A DNA stretch of 64,000 nucleotides, taken from positions 62,001-126,000 of the forward strand of contig NZ_JASZYR010000015.1 of NCBI RefSeq assembly GCF_030316855.1. The letters are read 5' to 3'. Below the pieces are notes generated by a model that saw nothing but the letters and a program-made list of their open reading frames with translations, did not search any database and was not told the DNA's origin. This document shows positions 8,608-16,666 of the stretch, piece by piece (position 1 is the first letter of the stretch; each line of letters begins with the position of its first letter). The translations under genes were made by a program, and so were the position numbers. The DNA comes from Variovorax sp. J22P240. Lineage in GTDB: Bacteria > Pseudomonadota > Gammaproteobacteria > Burkholderiales > Burkholderiaceae_C.

Positions 8608-9130
8608 TCACCGCGCAAGCGATGCGCGGGCCGGAGTTGCCGGCGGGCTGCGAGGTGAAGTCGTCGCGGTCGCGGTGCACCACCAGCGCGCGGCCGACGA
8701 CGTTGTTATTGGCGCCTTCAGTCAGCGAGATGGAATGCACGTCGACACTGAAGCGCGCGACGCCGCTCGAATCGGCGACCAGGCTGGGAAGCTCGCCCGC
8801 ATGGCTGCCCGGCGCGGCGAACTTGCCGTGCGTGCCGCCGCCAGGATTGAAGTGACCGCCCGAGGCATTGCCGTTGTCACCGCAGTCGCCCTTTTCGTGG
8901 ATGTGGAAGCCGTGTTCGGTACCCGGCGCGAAGCCGCGTAACTCGCCTTCGACGCGCACGCCATGTTCCAGCGGCTTGAAAGTCACCTTGCCCATGGTCG
9001 GATTCGGCGACATCGCGCCGGTCGGCGCCAGGTTGGCCATGGCGCCCGCGCCGGTCCCCATGGTGCCGCACGCGGCGAGAACACTGGCCGCGAAAAGGAC
9101 TGCAACAGGGGCGATGAAGCGACGGGACAT
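8594..9130 (-). CDS. sodC: Cu/Zn superoxide dismutase, lipoprotein form
   Basis: Periplasmic enzyme that dismutates superoxide. The 178-residue precursor has a lipoprotein signal with lipobox LAAC (Cys21), so it is likely membrane-anchored. Metal ligands appear in GFHIHEKGDC, GGHFNPGG and the THGKFA/HAGELP region; the disulfide partner lies in the C-terminal GPRIACAVI. A linker rich in Met/Gly/Ala follows the lipid site. It overlaps the mocA-like gene at its 3' end and lies downstream of nothing obvious, so it is probably monocistronic. Confidence 0.96.
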   Translation of the reverse strand: MSRRFIAPVAVLFAASVLAACGTMGTGAGAMANLAPTGAMSPNPTMGKVTFKPLEHGVRVEGELRGFAPGTEHGFHIHEKGDCGDNGNASGGHFNPGGGTHGKFAAPGSHAGELPSLVADSSGVARFSVDVHSISLTEGANNNVVGRALVVHRDRDDFTSQPAGNSGPRIACAVITRG

Positions 9131-9132
9131 GG

Positions 9133-9771
9133 CTACTCCTCGGGGGTTGATTCGGGTTTGGAAGGGGACGGGGAAGGGTACACCGGAGCATGGAGCGCTG
9201 CGCTGTCGGCCTGCGCCGACAACCGCGCTTCCGCGAGCTTCACGAGCCGCGACAGCGCGGCGTCGTGAATGGAGTGACGGCGGAGCTCCAGCAAGGTTTG
9301 CTGCGCGTAGTCCAGTGAGGTGCCGTAACGGCCCACCGCGCTCTCGAAAATCCGGCGATAGCGCTCATCGCTCAATTCGCCGGTGAAGTTCGGGCTTCGC
9401 CGCGACAGCGTGAAGGCGAGCGCACGCACGGTGGAATGCGGCGTCACGCATTCGAGCCACTTGGGGTCGTAGACGCCGGTGGGCATCTCCCGCAGCCAGA
9501 GCCGGCCGAGGGTTTCGAGACCGTCCGCCGCGGGCACGCGGAAGACCATGCCCCGGCAGCTGCCACCCGACAGCAGCCCGAACACGAGCCCCGGATTCTC
9601 GACCGTGCCGCGATTGACACGGCTCCACATCTTGAGTGCGCGATGCCAGCCATGGACGCGTGCGGGATGCCGCTCGACAAATCCGAAGTCCGGCCGCCAG
9701 ATCAGGGAGCCGTAGCCGAAAAGCCAGAGATCCTCGTGCCCACCCCATTCCTCGATCACGCGGTCGAGCAT
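9133..9771 (-). CDS. ChaC-like gamma-glutamylcyclotransferase
   Basis: Glutathione-specific gamma-glutamylcyclotransferase family, which releases 5-oxoproline from gamma-glutamyl peptides. The marker LWLFGYGSLIWRPDF begins near residue 15, followed by RVHGWHRALKMWS and the catalytic-region Glu in the LREMPTGVYDPKW stretch. The ATG at 9771 gives 212 residues. The frame stays open upstream and encodes DPLPQPLRDPKP just before the Met, text that looks like the conserved lead-in of this family, so the true start could be an unusual codon further up. It diverges from the OmpA-domain gene. Confidence 0.87.
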   Translation of the reverse strand: MLDRVIEEWGGHEDLWLFGYGSLIWRPDFGFVERHPARVHGWHRALKMWSRVNRGTVENPGLVFGLLSGGSCRGMVFRVPAADGLETLGRLWLREMPTGVYDPKWLECVTPHSTVRALAFTLSRRSPNFTGELSDERYRRIFESAVGRYGTSLDYAQQTLLELRRHSIHDAALSRLVKLAEARLSAQADSAALHAPVYPSPSPSKPESTPEE

Positions 9772-9918
9772 CGGCTTGGGGTCGCGCAGGGGTTGGGGCA
9801 GAGGGTCCAGGCCAGGCGGGCCGGGGTCGCCGGAGCGCGAAAGGTCGGCGCCTACAATTTGGCGGTCATGGTTCACCGCACCATTATTTACCGACCACTT
9901 GACTACGGAGATCGCCCC

Positions 9919-10461
9919 ATGTCCGCCACCGTTGATGACGAGAGCCAGCAGAACTTCATCCTCGCCTTCCTCCTCGGCCTGATCGCTCTCGTGATCTTCT
10001 TCGTGATCGGCATAGTGCTGTATCACAAGAACCACGTGGCGGGCGCGCCAGCCCAACCGGTGGCCGCTGTAGCGGCGCCGACCACCACCATCGCCGTCGT
10101 GACGGAAACCGTCACGGTCGTGATTCCCGACGGCGCGAGCATTCGTGTCGTGGGCGGCATCGTGAATTTCTACTTCGCTACCGCGAGCGCCGACTTGGCA
10201 CCCGGTGCCGCCGAGGCGCTGGCCGCGGTGATCAAGGGCGTCGAGAGCGGCCGCAAGGCGGTGGTATCGGGCTACCACGACACAACCGGCGATGCAGCAG
10301 TCAACGAAGAACTCGCCAAGAAGCGCGCCGAAACGGTGCGCGACGTGTTGAACGGACTCGGCGTTCCGGCTGACAAGATCGAATTGCAGAAGCCAGCAGT
10401 TGCCACCGGTTCGGGCACCAACGCCGAAGCGCGCCGGGTCGAGGTCAAGCTGGTGGATTGA
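9919..10461 (+). CDS. OmpA-domain membrane-anchored protein
   Basis: A 180-residue protein with one N-terminal membrane helix (about residues 14-36) and a C-terminal OmpA/MotB-like peptidoglycan-binding domain. The sequence VNFYFATASADLAPGA opens the domain, and NEELAKKRAETVRDVLNGLGVP is the typical helix of the fold, followed by EARRVEVKL. It probably ties the inner membrane to peptidoglycan or acts in envelope stability. A ribosome site (GGAG) precedes the ATG by 9 bases. It is a single gene, closed by a clear terminator 113 bases downstream. Confidence 0.88.
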   Translation: MSATVDDESQQNFILAFLLGLIALVIFFVIGIVLYHKNHVAGAPAQPVAAVAAPTTTIAVVTETVTVVIPDGASIRVVGGIVNFYFATASADLAPGAAEALAAVIKGVESGRKAVVSGYHDTTGDAAVNEELAKKRAETVRDVLNGLGVPADKIELQKPAVATGSGTNAEARRVEVKLVD

Positions 10462-10463
10462 GC

Positions 10464-10540
10464 TCGCCCCCAGGCTGCGCGCACTTCGTGTCGCTTCGCC
10501 CACCCCCTGCCGGGGGCATTACCAGTGCCCGGCAAAGCCG
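10464..10540. repeat. possible dispersed intergenic repeat
   Basis: Non-coding stretch after the OmpA-domain gene. It begins GCTCGCCCCCAGGC, continues through CTTCGTGTCGCTTCGCCC and ends in a CCCCCTGCCGGGGGC hairpin. The layout looks like a short repeat that I associate with intergenic regions of Comamonadaceae. A shorter similar start (AGCTCGCCCCC) occurs at about 47923. With only one full copy here the call is tentative. Confidence 0.35.
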
Positions 10541-10573
10541 GTTCCACGGTATTCCTGCAGCGAGAGGCTCGAC

Positions 10574-10609
10574 AAGCCCGAGGGTGAACGCAAAGCCCTC
10601 GGGCTTTTT
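10574..10609 (+). terminator. rho-independent terminator of the OmpA-domain gene
   Basis: An 11-bp perfect stem, AAGCCCGAGGG (10574-10584) with CCCTCGGGCTT (10596-10606), has an 11-base loop. It is followed by a T run and lies 72 bases before the edd start. Confidence 0.85.
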
Positions 10610-10680
10610 CATTCCGGCTTGATACCATGCACTTCCGAGCCGTTGCCACATGGCGGCTTTCCGGCTGAGCGACCCATCCC

Positions 10681-12519
10681 ATGACTACAAATCCCACAGT
10701 CCGCGATGTCACCGAACGCATCCGCGAGCGCAGCCGCTCGTTGCGCAGCGCCTACCTCCAGCGCCTGGCCGAAATCCGCAACCGCGACCGCGGCTCCGAC
10801 CGCATGGGCTGCGCCAACGTGGCGCACGCGGTGGCGGGCATTCCCGCCAACGACAAATTCAGGGTGGTGAGCGAGCGCGCGCCCAATATCGGCGTCGTCA
10901 CTGCCTACAACGACATGCTCTCGGCCCACGCGCCGTACCAGGGCTATCCGGACATCGTCAAGCACGAGGCGCGCCGCCTCGGCGCCACTGCTCAGGTGGC
11001 CGGCGGCGTCCCGGCCATGTGCGACGGTGTCACGCAGGGCACGCCCGGCATGGAACTGAGCCTCTTCAGCCGCGACGTGATCGCGATGAGCACCGCGGTG
11101 GCGCTCACGCACGACATGTTCGACGCCGCCTTGCTGCTTGGCGTGTGCGACAAGATCGTGCCGGGGCTGCTCATTGGCGCGTTGCACTTCGGTCACTTGC
11201 CGACCGTCTTCGTGCCCGCCGGGCCGATGCCTTCGGGCCTGTCCAACAGCGCCAAGTCCAAGGTGCGCGAGCAGGCAGCCCAGGGCCTAGTGGGCCGGCA
11301 GGGCCTGCTCGATGCCGAGATGCAGGCCTATCACGGGCAGGGCACCTGCACCTTCTATGGCACGGCGAACAGCAACCAGATGCTGCTCGAAGCCATGGGC
11401 CTGCATGTGCCGGGCACGGCCTTCATCCAGCCCGGCGATTCGATGCGCGAGGCGCTCACGCGCGAGGCGGTGCGCACCGTGCTGGGCCGCGCCGGCGAAG
11501 CTTCCTTTGCGGTGCCGCCGATCGGCGAAATGGTCGACGAGCGCGTCATCGTCAACGCCATGGCCGCGCTGCTCGCGACGGGGGGCTCGACCAATCACCT
11601 CATCCACTGGGTCGCCGTGGCGCGCGCCGCGGGCATCCTCATCGACTGGAACGATTTTTCGGAGTTGTCGGAGGTCGTGCCTCTGCTGACGCGGGTCTAT
11701 CCCAACGGCAGCGCCGACGTCAACGAATTCCAGGCCGCGGGCGGACCGGGTTTCGTGATCGGTGAACTGCTCGACGCGGGCCTGATGCACGCTGACGTGC
11801 TTAGCGTGCGCGCGGGCGGCATTCGTGAATTCGCGAACATCCCGACCCTGCAGGGTGCACCGTCCGATGAACACGTACTCAAGTGGCACGCCGCCGCGCC
11901 GTCGAAGAACGATGCCGTCGCGCGGCCGGTGTCGGCGCCTTTCAGCGCCAGCGGGGGGCTGAAGCTGCTGAACGGCAATCTCGGCCGCAGCGTGATCAAG
12001 GTGTCTTCGGTGCCCGACGACCGGCACGTGATCGAGGCTCCGGCCCGGGTGTTCGAATCGCAGGCTGCTCTGCAGCAGGCCTTCAACGCCGGCGAGCTGG
12101 AACGCGACGTCGTCTGCGTGGTGCGCTGGCAGGGGCCGCAGGCCAACGGCATGCCCGAACTGCACAAGCTCACGCCGCCGCTGTCGGTGCTGCAGGGCAA
12201 GGGCTTTCGAGTGGCGCTGGTCACCGACGGCCGCATGAGCGGTGCCTCGGGCAAGGTTCCGGCCGCGATCCACGTCTCGCCCGAAGCCGCGGCAGGAGGG
12301 CCGTTGGCGAAGGTGCGCGACGGCGACCTGATCCGTCTCGATTCGATCGCCGGCACACTCACCGTGCTGCTGCCGGACGACGAGTGGGCTGCGCGCGAGA
12401 CCGCGACGCTGCCCGAAGAACTGCGCACCGCCAACGGTCACGGCCTCGGCCGCGACCTGTTTGCCGGCATGCGCCGCAATGCATTGACTGCCGAAGAAGG
12501 AGCCTGCACATGGCTGTGA
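10681..12519 (+). CDS. edd: phosphogluconate dehydratase (Entner-Doudoroff)
   Basis: Iron-sulfur dehydratase that turns 6-phosphogluconate into 2-keto-3-deoxy-6-phosphogluconate (KDPG). At 612 residues it has normal length. The three cluster cysteines of the IlvD/Edd family are in place: Cys114 (AMCDGVTQG), Cys156 (LGVCDKIVPG) and Cys223 (GTCTFYGTANSN). The C-terminal GRMSGASGKVPAAIH block is also typical. The stop overlaps the eda start by 10 bases, so the two Entner-Doudoroff enzymes are made together. No glucose-6-phosphate dehydrogenase or HexR gene lies next to it. Confidence 0.97.
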   Translation: MTTNPTVRDVTERIRERSRSLRSAYLQRLAEIRNRDRGSDRMGCANVAHAVAGIPANDKFRVVSERAPNIGVVTAYNDMLSAHAPYQGYPDIVKHEARRLGATAQVAGGVPAMCDGVTQGTPGMELSLFSRDVIAMSTAVALTHDMFDAALLLGVCDKIVPGLLIGALHFGHLPTVFVPAGPMPSGLSNSAKSKVREQAAQGLVGRQGLLDAEMQAYHGQGTCTFYGTANSNQMLLEAMGLHVPGTAFIQPGDSMREALTREAVRTVLGRAGEASFAVPPIGEMVDERVIVNAMAALLATGGSTNHLIHWVAVARAAGILIDWNDFSELSEVVPLLTRVYPNGSADVNEFQAAGGPGFVIGELLDAGLMHADVLSVRAGGIREFANIPTLQGAPSDEHVLKWHAAAPSKNDAVARPVSAPFSASGGLKLLNGNLGRSVIKVSSVPDDRHVIEAPARVFESQAALQQAFNAGELERDVVCVVRWQGPQANGMPELHKLTPPLSVLQGKGFRVALVTDGRMSGASGKVPAAIHVSPEAAAGGPLAKVRDGDLIRLDSIAGTLTVLLPDDEWAARETATLPEELRTANGHGLGRDLFAGMRRNALTAEEGACTWL

Positions 12520-13151
12520 AAGATTCAATCTCCGCGCTCGACGTGATGCGCGACGCCCCGGTCATCCCGGTCATCGTGCTGCACGACGTGAAGGACGCGG
12601 TGCCGCTCGCACGCGCTTTGGTCGCCGGTGGCATCCGCATGCTCGAGGTCACGCTGCGCACGCGCGAGGCGCTCGAATGCATCGAAGCCATCGCCAAGGA
12701 AGTGCCCGAAGCCGTGGCCGGCGCCGGCACGATCCGCAGCGCGGCCGATGCGCAGGCTTCGGCGCTGGCCGGCGCGAAGTTCGGCGTCAGTCCGGGCTAC
12801 ACGCGCGCCGTCGGCAAGGCATGCCATGACCTCGGCTTGCCGCTGCTGCCGGGCGTCGCGACGGGCAGCGAAATCATGATGGCCCAGGAAGACGGCCTCA
12901 CCGAACTCAAGTTCTTTCCGGCCGTGCAGGCGGGCGGGCTCGCGATGCTCAAGGCCTGGCAAGGGCCGTTCGGCGACGTGAAGTTCTGCCCCACGGGGGG
13001 CGTCCACGCGGGCAACGCGCACGAGTTCCTGGCGCTGTCCAACGTCGCCTGTGTGGGCGGCTCGTGGATCGTGCCGACCGATGCCATCGCCGCCGGCGAC
13101 TGGGCACGCATCGAGGCGCTCGCGCGAGAGGCGAGCCAGCTCGCGCGATGA
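12510..13151 (+). CDS. eda: KDPG aldolase (2-dehydro-3-deoxy-phosphogluconate aldolase)
   Basis: Cleaves KDPG to pyruvate and glyceraldehyde-3-phosphate. The 213-residue protein carries the class I aldolase motifs: Glu in LEVTLRT, and the Schiff-base Lys134 in LKFFPAVQAGG. GVSPGYT and CPTGGV form the phosphate site. Its ATG lies inside the end of edd behind AAGGAG, and its stop overlaps the next gene in ATGA. The protein is cytosolic. A second, different aldolase of this family (DgoA type) is encoded at 24330-24971. Confidence 0.97.
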   Translation: MAVKDSISALDVMRDAPVIPVIVLHDVKDAVPLARALVAGGIRMLEVTLRTREALECIEAIAKEVPEAVAGAGTIRSAADAQASALAGAKFGVSPGYTRAVGKACHDLGLPLLPGVATGSEIMMAQEDGLTELKFFPAVQAGGLAMLKAWQGPFGDVKFCPTGGVHAGNAHEFLALSNVACVGGSWIVPTDAIAAGDWARIEALAREASQLAR

Positions 13152-13873
13152 GTGAGGTGCTTGACGGCAGCGACCTCAAGGTCATTGCCTTCGACGTCTT
13201 CGGCACGGTGGTCGACTGGTATTCCGGCATCGCCGCCGAGGCCGAACGCATCCTGCCCGGCATCGAGGGCGGCGCCTTCGCGCTGGCCTGGCGTGCGGGC
13301 TACCAACCCGCGATGAGGAGCGTGATGGAGCGCCTGGCGGCGGGCGAGGGAGGCTTCACGCTGCTCGATGAACTGCACATGGGCATCCTCGAAGGCGTGC
13401 TGCGCGACTTCGGCGTGAGTGAGCTGGATTCGGTGCGCAAGCGCGAGCTCAACAAGGCGTGGCACCGTCTGCCGGCCTGGCCCGATGCGGTCGCGGGACT
13501 GGCGCGGCTCAAGAGCAGGTACATCATCTGCACGCTGTCGAACGGCAACATCGGTTTGCTGACCGAGATGGCGAAGCGGGCCGGCTTGCCCTGGGATTGC
13601 GTGCTCTCGGCGGAAGTGTTCAAGGCCTACAAGCCCGATCCGCGCACCTACCTCGGCGTCGCCGCGGTGTTCGACGTGACGCCGAATCAGGTGATGCTCG
13701 CGGCGGCCCATCATGACGACCTTGCGGCGGCGCGCACGTGCGGCCTGCGCACCGGGTACATCGAGCGTCCGAACGAGTTCGGTCCGGCGCGGCCGAAGGA
13801 TGTTTCGCCGCATTCCGACAACACGCTGCATGCGCGCGACATCGGCGCGCTGGCGGATTTGCTGGGTTGTTGA
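13148..13873 (+). CDS. haloacid dehalogenase type II family hydrolase
   Basis: A 241-residue HAD-superfamily hydrolase of the L-2-haloacid dehalogenase subgroup. FDVFGTVVDW near the N-terminus holds the nucleophile Asp16. TLSNGN is motif II, Lys in EVFKAYKPDPRTY motif III, and AAHHDDLAAARTCGL the acidic C-terminal motif. It is translationally coupled to eda (ATGA). The coupling suggests a role near sugar-acid metabolism, perhaps as a phosphatase or clean-up hydrolase rather than a true dehalogenase, but the substrate cannot be told. Confidence 0.85.
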   Translation: MSEVLDGSDLKVIAFDVFGTVVDWYSGIAAEAERILPGIEGGAFALAWRAGYQPAMRSVMERLAAGEGGFTLLDELHMGILEGVLRDFGVSELDSVRKRELNKAWHRLPAWPDAVAGLARLKSRYIICTLSNGNIGLLTEMAKRAGLPWDCVLSAEVFKAYKPDPRTYLGVAAVFDVTPNQVMLAAAHHDDLAAARTCGLRTGYIERPNEFGPARPKDVSPHSDNTLHARDIGALADLLGC

Positions 13874-13885
13874 GCCGGCGCTCGT

Positions 13886-14296
13886 TCAGCGCAGTCCGCC
13901 GCCAGCTGCCCCTTCGGCACGCTGAATCAATTCGATCTTGTACCCATCCGGATCCGTCACGAAGGCGATCACGGTGGTGCCGCCCTTTACCGGCCCGGGC
14001 TCGCGCGTGACGTTGCCGCCCGCCGCCTTGATCTTCTCGCAGGCCGCATAGGCATCGGGCACGCCCAGCGCGATGTGGCCGTAGGCCGTGCCCATCTCGT
14101 AACTCTCTGTGCCCCAGTTGTAGGTCAGCTCGATCTCTGCCTGCGCCGGGTTGCCTTCGTAGCCGACGAAGGCCAGGCTGTACTTGTATTCGGGGTTTTC
14201 GGAGGTGCGCAGCAGTTGCATGCCCAGCACCTGGGTGTAGAAGTCGATCGAGCGCTGGAGATTGCCAACGCGCAGCATGGTGTGAAGAAGTCGCAT
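13886..14296 (-). CDS. gloA: glyoxalase I (lactoylglutathione lyase)
   Basis: Converts the methylglyoxal-glutathione hemithioacetal to S-lactoylglutathione. The 136-residue protein aligns end to end with the E. coli type by eye. The four metal ligands fall at the same places: His5 (LLHTMLRVG), Glu56 (IELTYNW), His74 (AYGHIAL) and Glu122 (YKIELI), which fits the nickel-type class. I chose the ATG at 14296, because upstream text is the end of the ABC gene region. It lies 25 bases after fbpC-like on the same strand and converges with the HAD gene. Confidence 0.97.
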   Translation of the reverse strand: MRLLHTMLRVGNLQRSIDFYTQVLGMQLLRTSENPEYKYSLAFVGYEGNPAQAEIELTYNWGTESYEMGTAYGHIALGVPDAYAACEKIKAAGGNVTREPGPVKGGTTVIAFVTDPDGYKIELIQRAEGAAGGGLR

Positions 14297-14321
14297 CTCG
14301 TGGGTCGCGAAGAGTTGTCGT

Positions 14322-15023
14322 TCATCGATTGTCGCGCGTCGGGCGCGGGCTCGCCGCCCAGCGCAGCAGGCGTCCGTTGTGCATGACGCCGATCTGGTCG
14401 GCCATGGTGTGCGCTTCGGCTTCATTGTGGGTGACCAGCACCGCGGTCTGCCCGGCGGTCTTGAGGATGTCGCGCACTTCGGCCGTCAGCCGTTCGCGCG
14501 TGGCCGCGTCCAGATTCGAAAAGGGTTCGTCGAGCAATAGCAGCGCGGGTTCGGGTGCGAGCGCGCGAGCCAGTGCGACGCGCTGCTGCTGGCCGCCCGA
14601 GAGTTCGTGCGGATGGCGCTCGCCGGCGTCGGCCAGTCCGACGAGCGCGAGCATGGCTGCGACGCGCGCCCTTTGTGCCTCGCGTGCCCATCGCTTCAGG
14701 CCGAAGGCAACGTTCTGTGCCGCGGTGAGATGCGGGAACAGGGCGTATTCCTGGAACATCATCCCGACCCGGCGCCGCTCGGGCTGCACGTGCGTCGCGA
14801 CCGAGGACAGCACGCTGTCGCCGAGCCGGATCGTGCCGGCGCGAACCGGCTCGAATCCGGCGATGGCGCGCAGCACGGTGGTCTTGCCGCAGCCGGAAGG
14901 GCCGAGCAGGCAGCCGATCGCACCGGCGTCGAGCGAAAGGGAGAAGCTGTCGACGACCGTGAGGTCGCCTCGCGTGCCTTCGTAGGCCAGGCGCACGTCG
15001 TCGAGTTGAAGGGTGGCGCTCAT
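14322..15023 (-). CDS. ferric iron ABC transporter ATP-binding protein (FbpC-like)
   Basis: ATPase of 233 residues with Walker A GPSGCGKTT, the Q-loop in MMFQEYALFPHL, signature LSGGQQQR, Walker B LLLLDEPFSNLD and the H-loop VTHNEAE. This is the pattern of FbpC/PotA-type importers. It is shorter than the roughly 350-residue FbpC proteins and lacks the C-terminal regulatory TOBE domain. It overlaps the permease gene by four bases (ATGA) and ends the fbpABC operon. Iron as substrate is inferred from the binding protein and the Fur-like box. Confidence 0.9.
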   Translation of the reverse strand: MSATLQLDDVRLAYEGTRGDLTVVDSFSLSLDAGAIGCLLGPSGCGKTTVLRAIAGFEPVRAGTIRLGDSVLSSVATHVQPERRRVGMMFQEYALFPHLTAAQNVAFGLKRWAREAQRARVAAMLALVGLADAGERHPHELSGGQQQRVALARALAPEPALLLLDEPFSNLDAATRERLTAEVRDILKTAGQTAVLVTHNEAEAHTMADQIGVMHNGRLLRWAASPRPTRDNR

Positions 15024-16666
15024 CGGGCGGCCTCCGCCTGCACGCTCAGTCCATTGCGTGCGAGCAGCATGACCGGCAACAGTCCGACAACGACGATCGC
15101 GAGCGCGGCCATCGCGCCTTCTTCGTACGTGCCGCGCGCGGCTTCCGCGTAGAGCAAGGTTGCGAGCGTGTCGAAATTCGCGGGTCGCAGGAGCAGAGTC
15201 GCGGGCAGTTCCTTCATTGCGTCGACGAAGACGAGCAATGAAGCCGCGGCGATGGCCGGCCGCAGCAGCGGCAGGTGCACGCGCCGCAGGGTGCCGCTTG
15301 CGGTCTCGCCCAGCAGGCGCGAGGCTTGTTCGAGGGCTGGCGGAATGCGCGCCAGGCCCGCTTCGATGCCACCGACGGGCATGGCCAGAAAGCGGATCGC
15401 GCAGGCCACGACGAGCACGATGCCCGCGCTCATCAACGGCAGGCCCGGGTGGCCGATCAGCGACCCCAGTGCGCCATCGAAGGCGAGTGCCGGCGTCAGA
15501 AGACCGATCGCAAGCACGGTGCCCGGCAGGGCGTAACCCAGCACTGCGGCACGCGCCTGCCAGCGGGCGCCGTTGCCCATCGAGCCCTGGTTGCGGACCG
15601 CCCACGCCACCACGAGGCCGGCAGCGACCGTGACCGCTGTCACGCCTGCTGCCAGCCCGATCGTGTTGCCCAGGCTCGCAACCAATCCCGAAGAGATACC
15701 GGTGCCCAGACGCAGCCGCTTGATCGTTTCCCAGACCAGGTAGAGCGCGGGCGCGACGAATCCCAGCAGGACAGGAAGCGCGGCCGCAAAGGTGGCCAGC
15801 CACGCTGCCGCGCCGTGCAGGCGACGCGGCCGGATCGCGCGCATGCGCTGCGCCGAACCGAAGCGCTGGTGTCGCCGGCCATTGCGTTCGAGCAGCACCA
15901 GCGCCACGACCACGAACAGCATCGCGCAGGCGATCTGTGCCGCGCCGGCCAGATCGGAGCGCGTGATCCACGTCGTGTAGACCGCGACGGTGAGCGTCTG
16001 GATGCCGAGGAATTCGGAGGCGCCGATGTCGTTGAGCGTCTCGAGCAACGCGAGGCTCAGGCCCACGGCCAGCGCGGGCCGCGCCAATGGCAACGCGACG
16101 CGGAAGAAGGCGGCGGCGCGGGTCGCGCCGAGCGTGCGCGCCGCTTCCATCAGGTGGGCCGGTTGGGTCATGAACATGGCGCGCGCCGTCATGTAGACGT
16201 ACGGATAGAGGACGAAACCGAGCACGAAGATCGCACCAGGCATCGAGCGCAAGTCGGGCAGGCGGAACTGGCGAGGGCTGTCGAAGCCCAGCGCCCAGCG
16301 GATTGCGCCCTGGACCGGGCCGATCGGGTGCAGCAGATCGAGGTAGGCGAAGGCGACGATGTACGTCGGCATCGCCAGCGGAAGCAGCAAGGCCCAGTGC
16401 AGCACCTTGCGACCCGGAAAGTCACAGGCCGTGACCAGCCAGGCGCAGCCGGTGCCGATGATGAGAACCAGCGCGCCGACGCCGGCCAGCAACAACGCCG
16501 TGTTGAGCGCGGCCTGCGGAAGCACGTGACGGGCGAGATGCGACCAATGCGCCAGGCCCGAACCGACGGCAAGCCATGCGAGGCTCAGCACCGGCGCGAG
16601 GACGCCCAGCGCAATGGCAACCGACGCGATCCGCCAGGCGGCGCCGACAGATCGCAGATGCGTCAC
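15020..16666 (-). CDS. ferric iron ABC transporter permease (FbpB-like, two-domain)
   Basis: A 548-residue permease made of two fused BPD_transp_1 units with about twelve helices, as in FbpB. Each half carries an EAA-type coupling loop: MEAARTLGATRAAAFFRVALP near residue 175 and LEQASRLLGETASGTLRRVHLP near 455. The start codon is a GTG that overlaps the stop of the binding-protein gene (GTGA), and its stop overlaps the ATPase start. The gene order binding protein-permease-ATPase fits a ferric iron or related oxyanion importer. Confidence 0.92.
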   Translation of the reverse strand: MTHLRSVGAAWRIASVAIALGVLAPVLSLAWLAVGSGLAHWSHLARHVLPQAALNTALLLAGVGALVLIIGTGCAWLVTACDFPGRKVLHWALLLPLAMPTYIVAFAYLDLLHPIGPVQGAIRWALGFDSPRQFRLPDLRSMPGAIFVLGFVLYPYVYMTARAMFMTQPAHLMEAARTLGATRAAAFFRVALPLARPALAVGLSLALLETLNDIGASEFLGIQTLTVAVYTTWITRSDLAGAAQIACAMLFVVVALVLLERNGRRHQRFGSAQRMRAIRPRRLHGAAAWLATFAAALPVLLGFVAPALYLVWETIKRLRLGTGISSGLVASLGNTIGLAAGVTAVTVAAGLVVAWAVRNQGSMGNGARWQARAAVLGYALPGTVLAIGLLTPALAFDGALGSLIGHPGLPLMSAGIVLVVACAIRFLAMPVGGIEAGLARIPPALEQASRLLGETASGTLRRVHLPLLRPAIAAASLLVFVDAMKELPATLLLRPANFDTLATLLYAEAARGTYEEGAMAALAIVVVGLLPVMLLARNGLSVQAEAAR

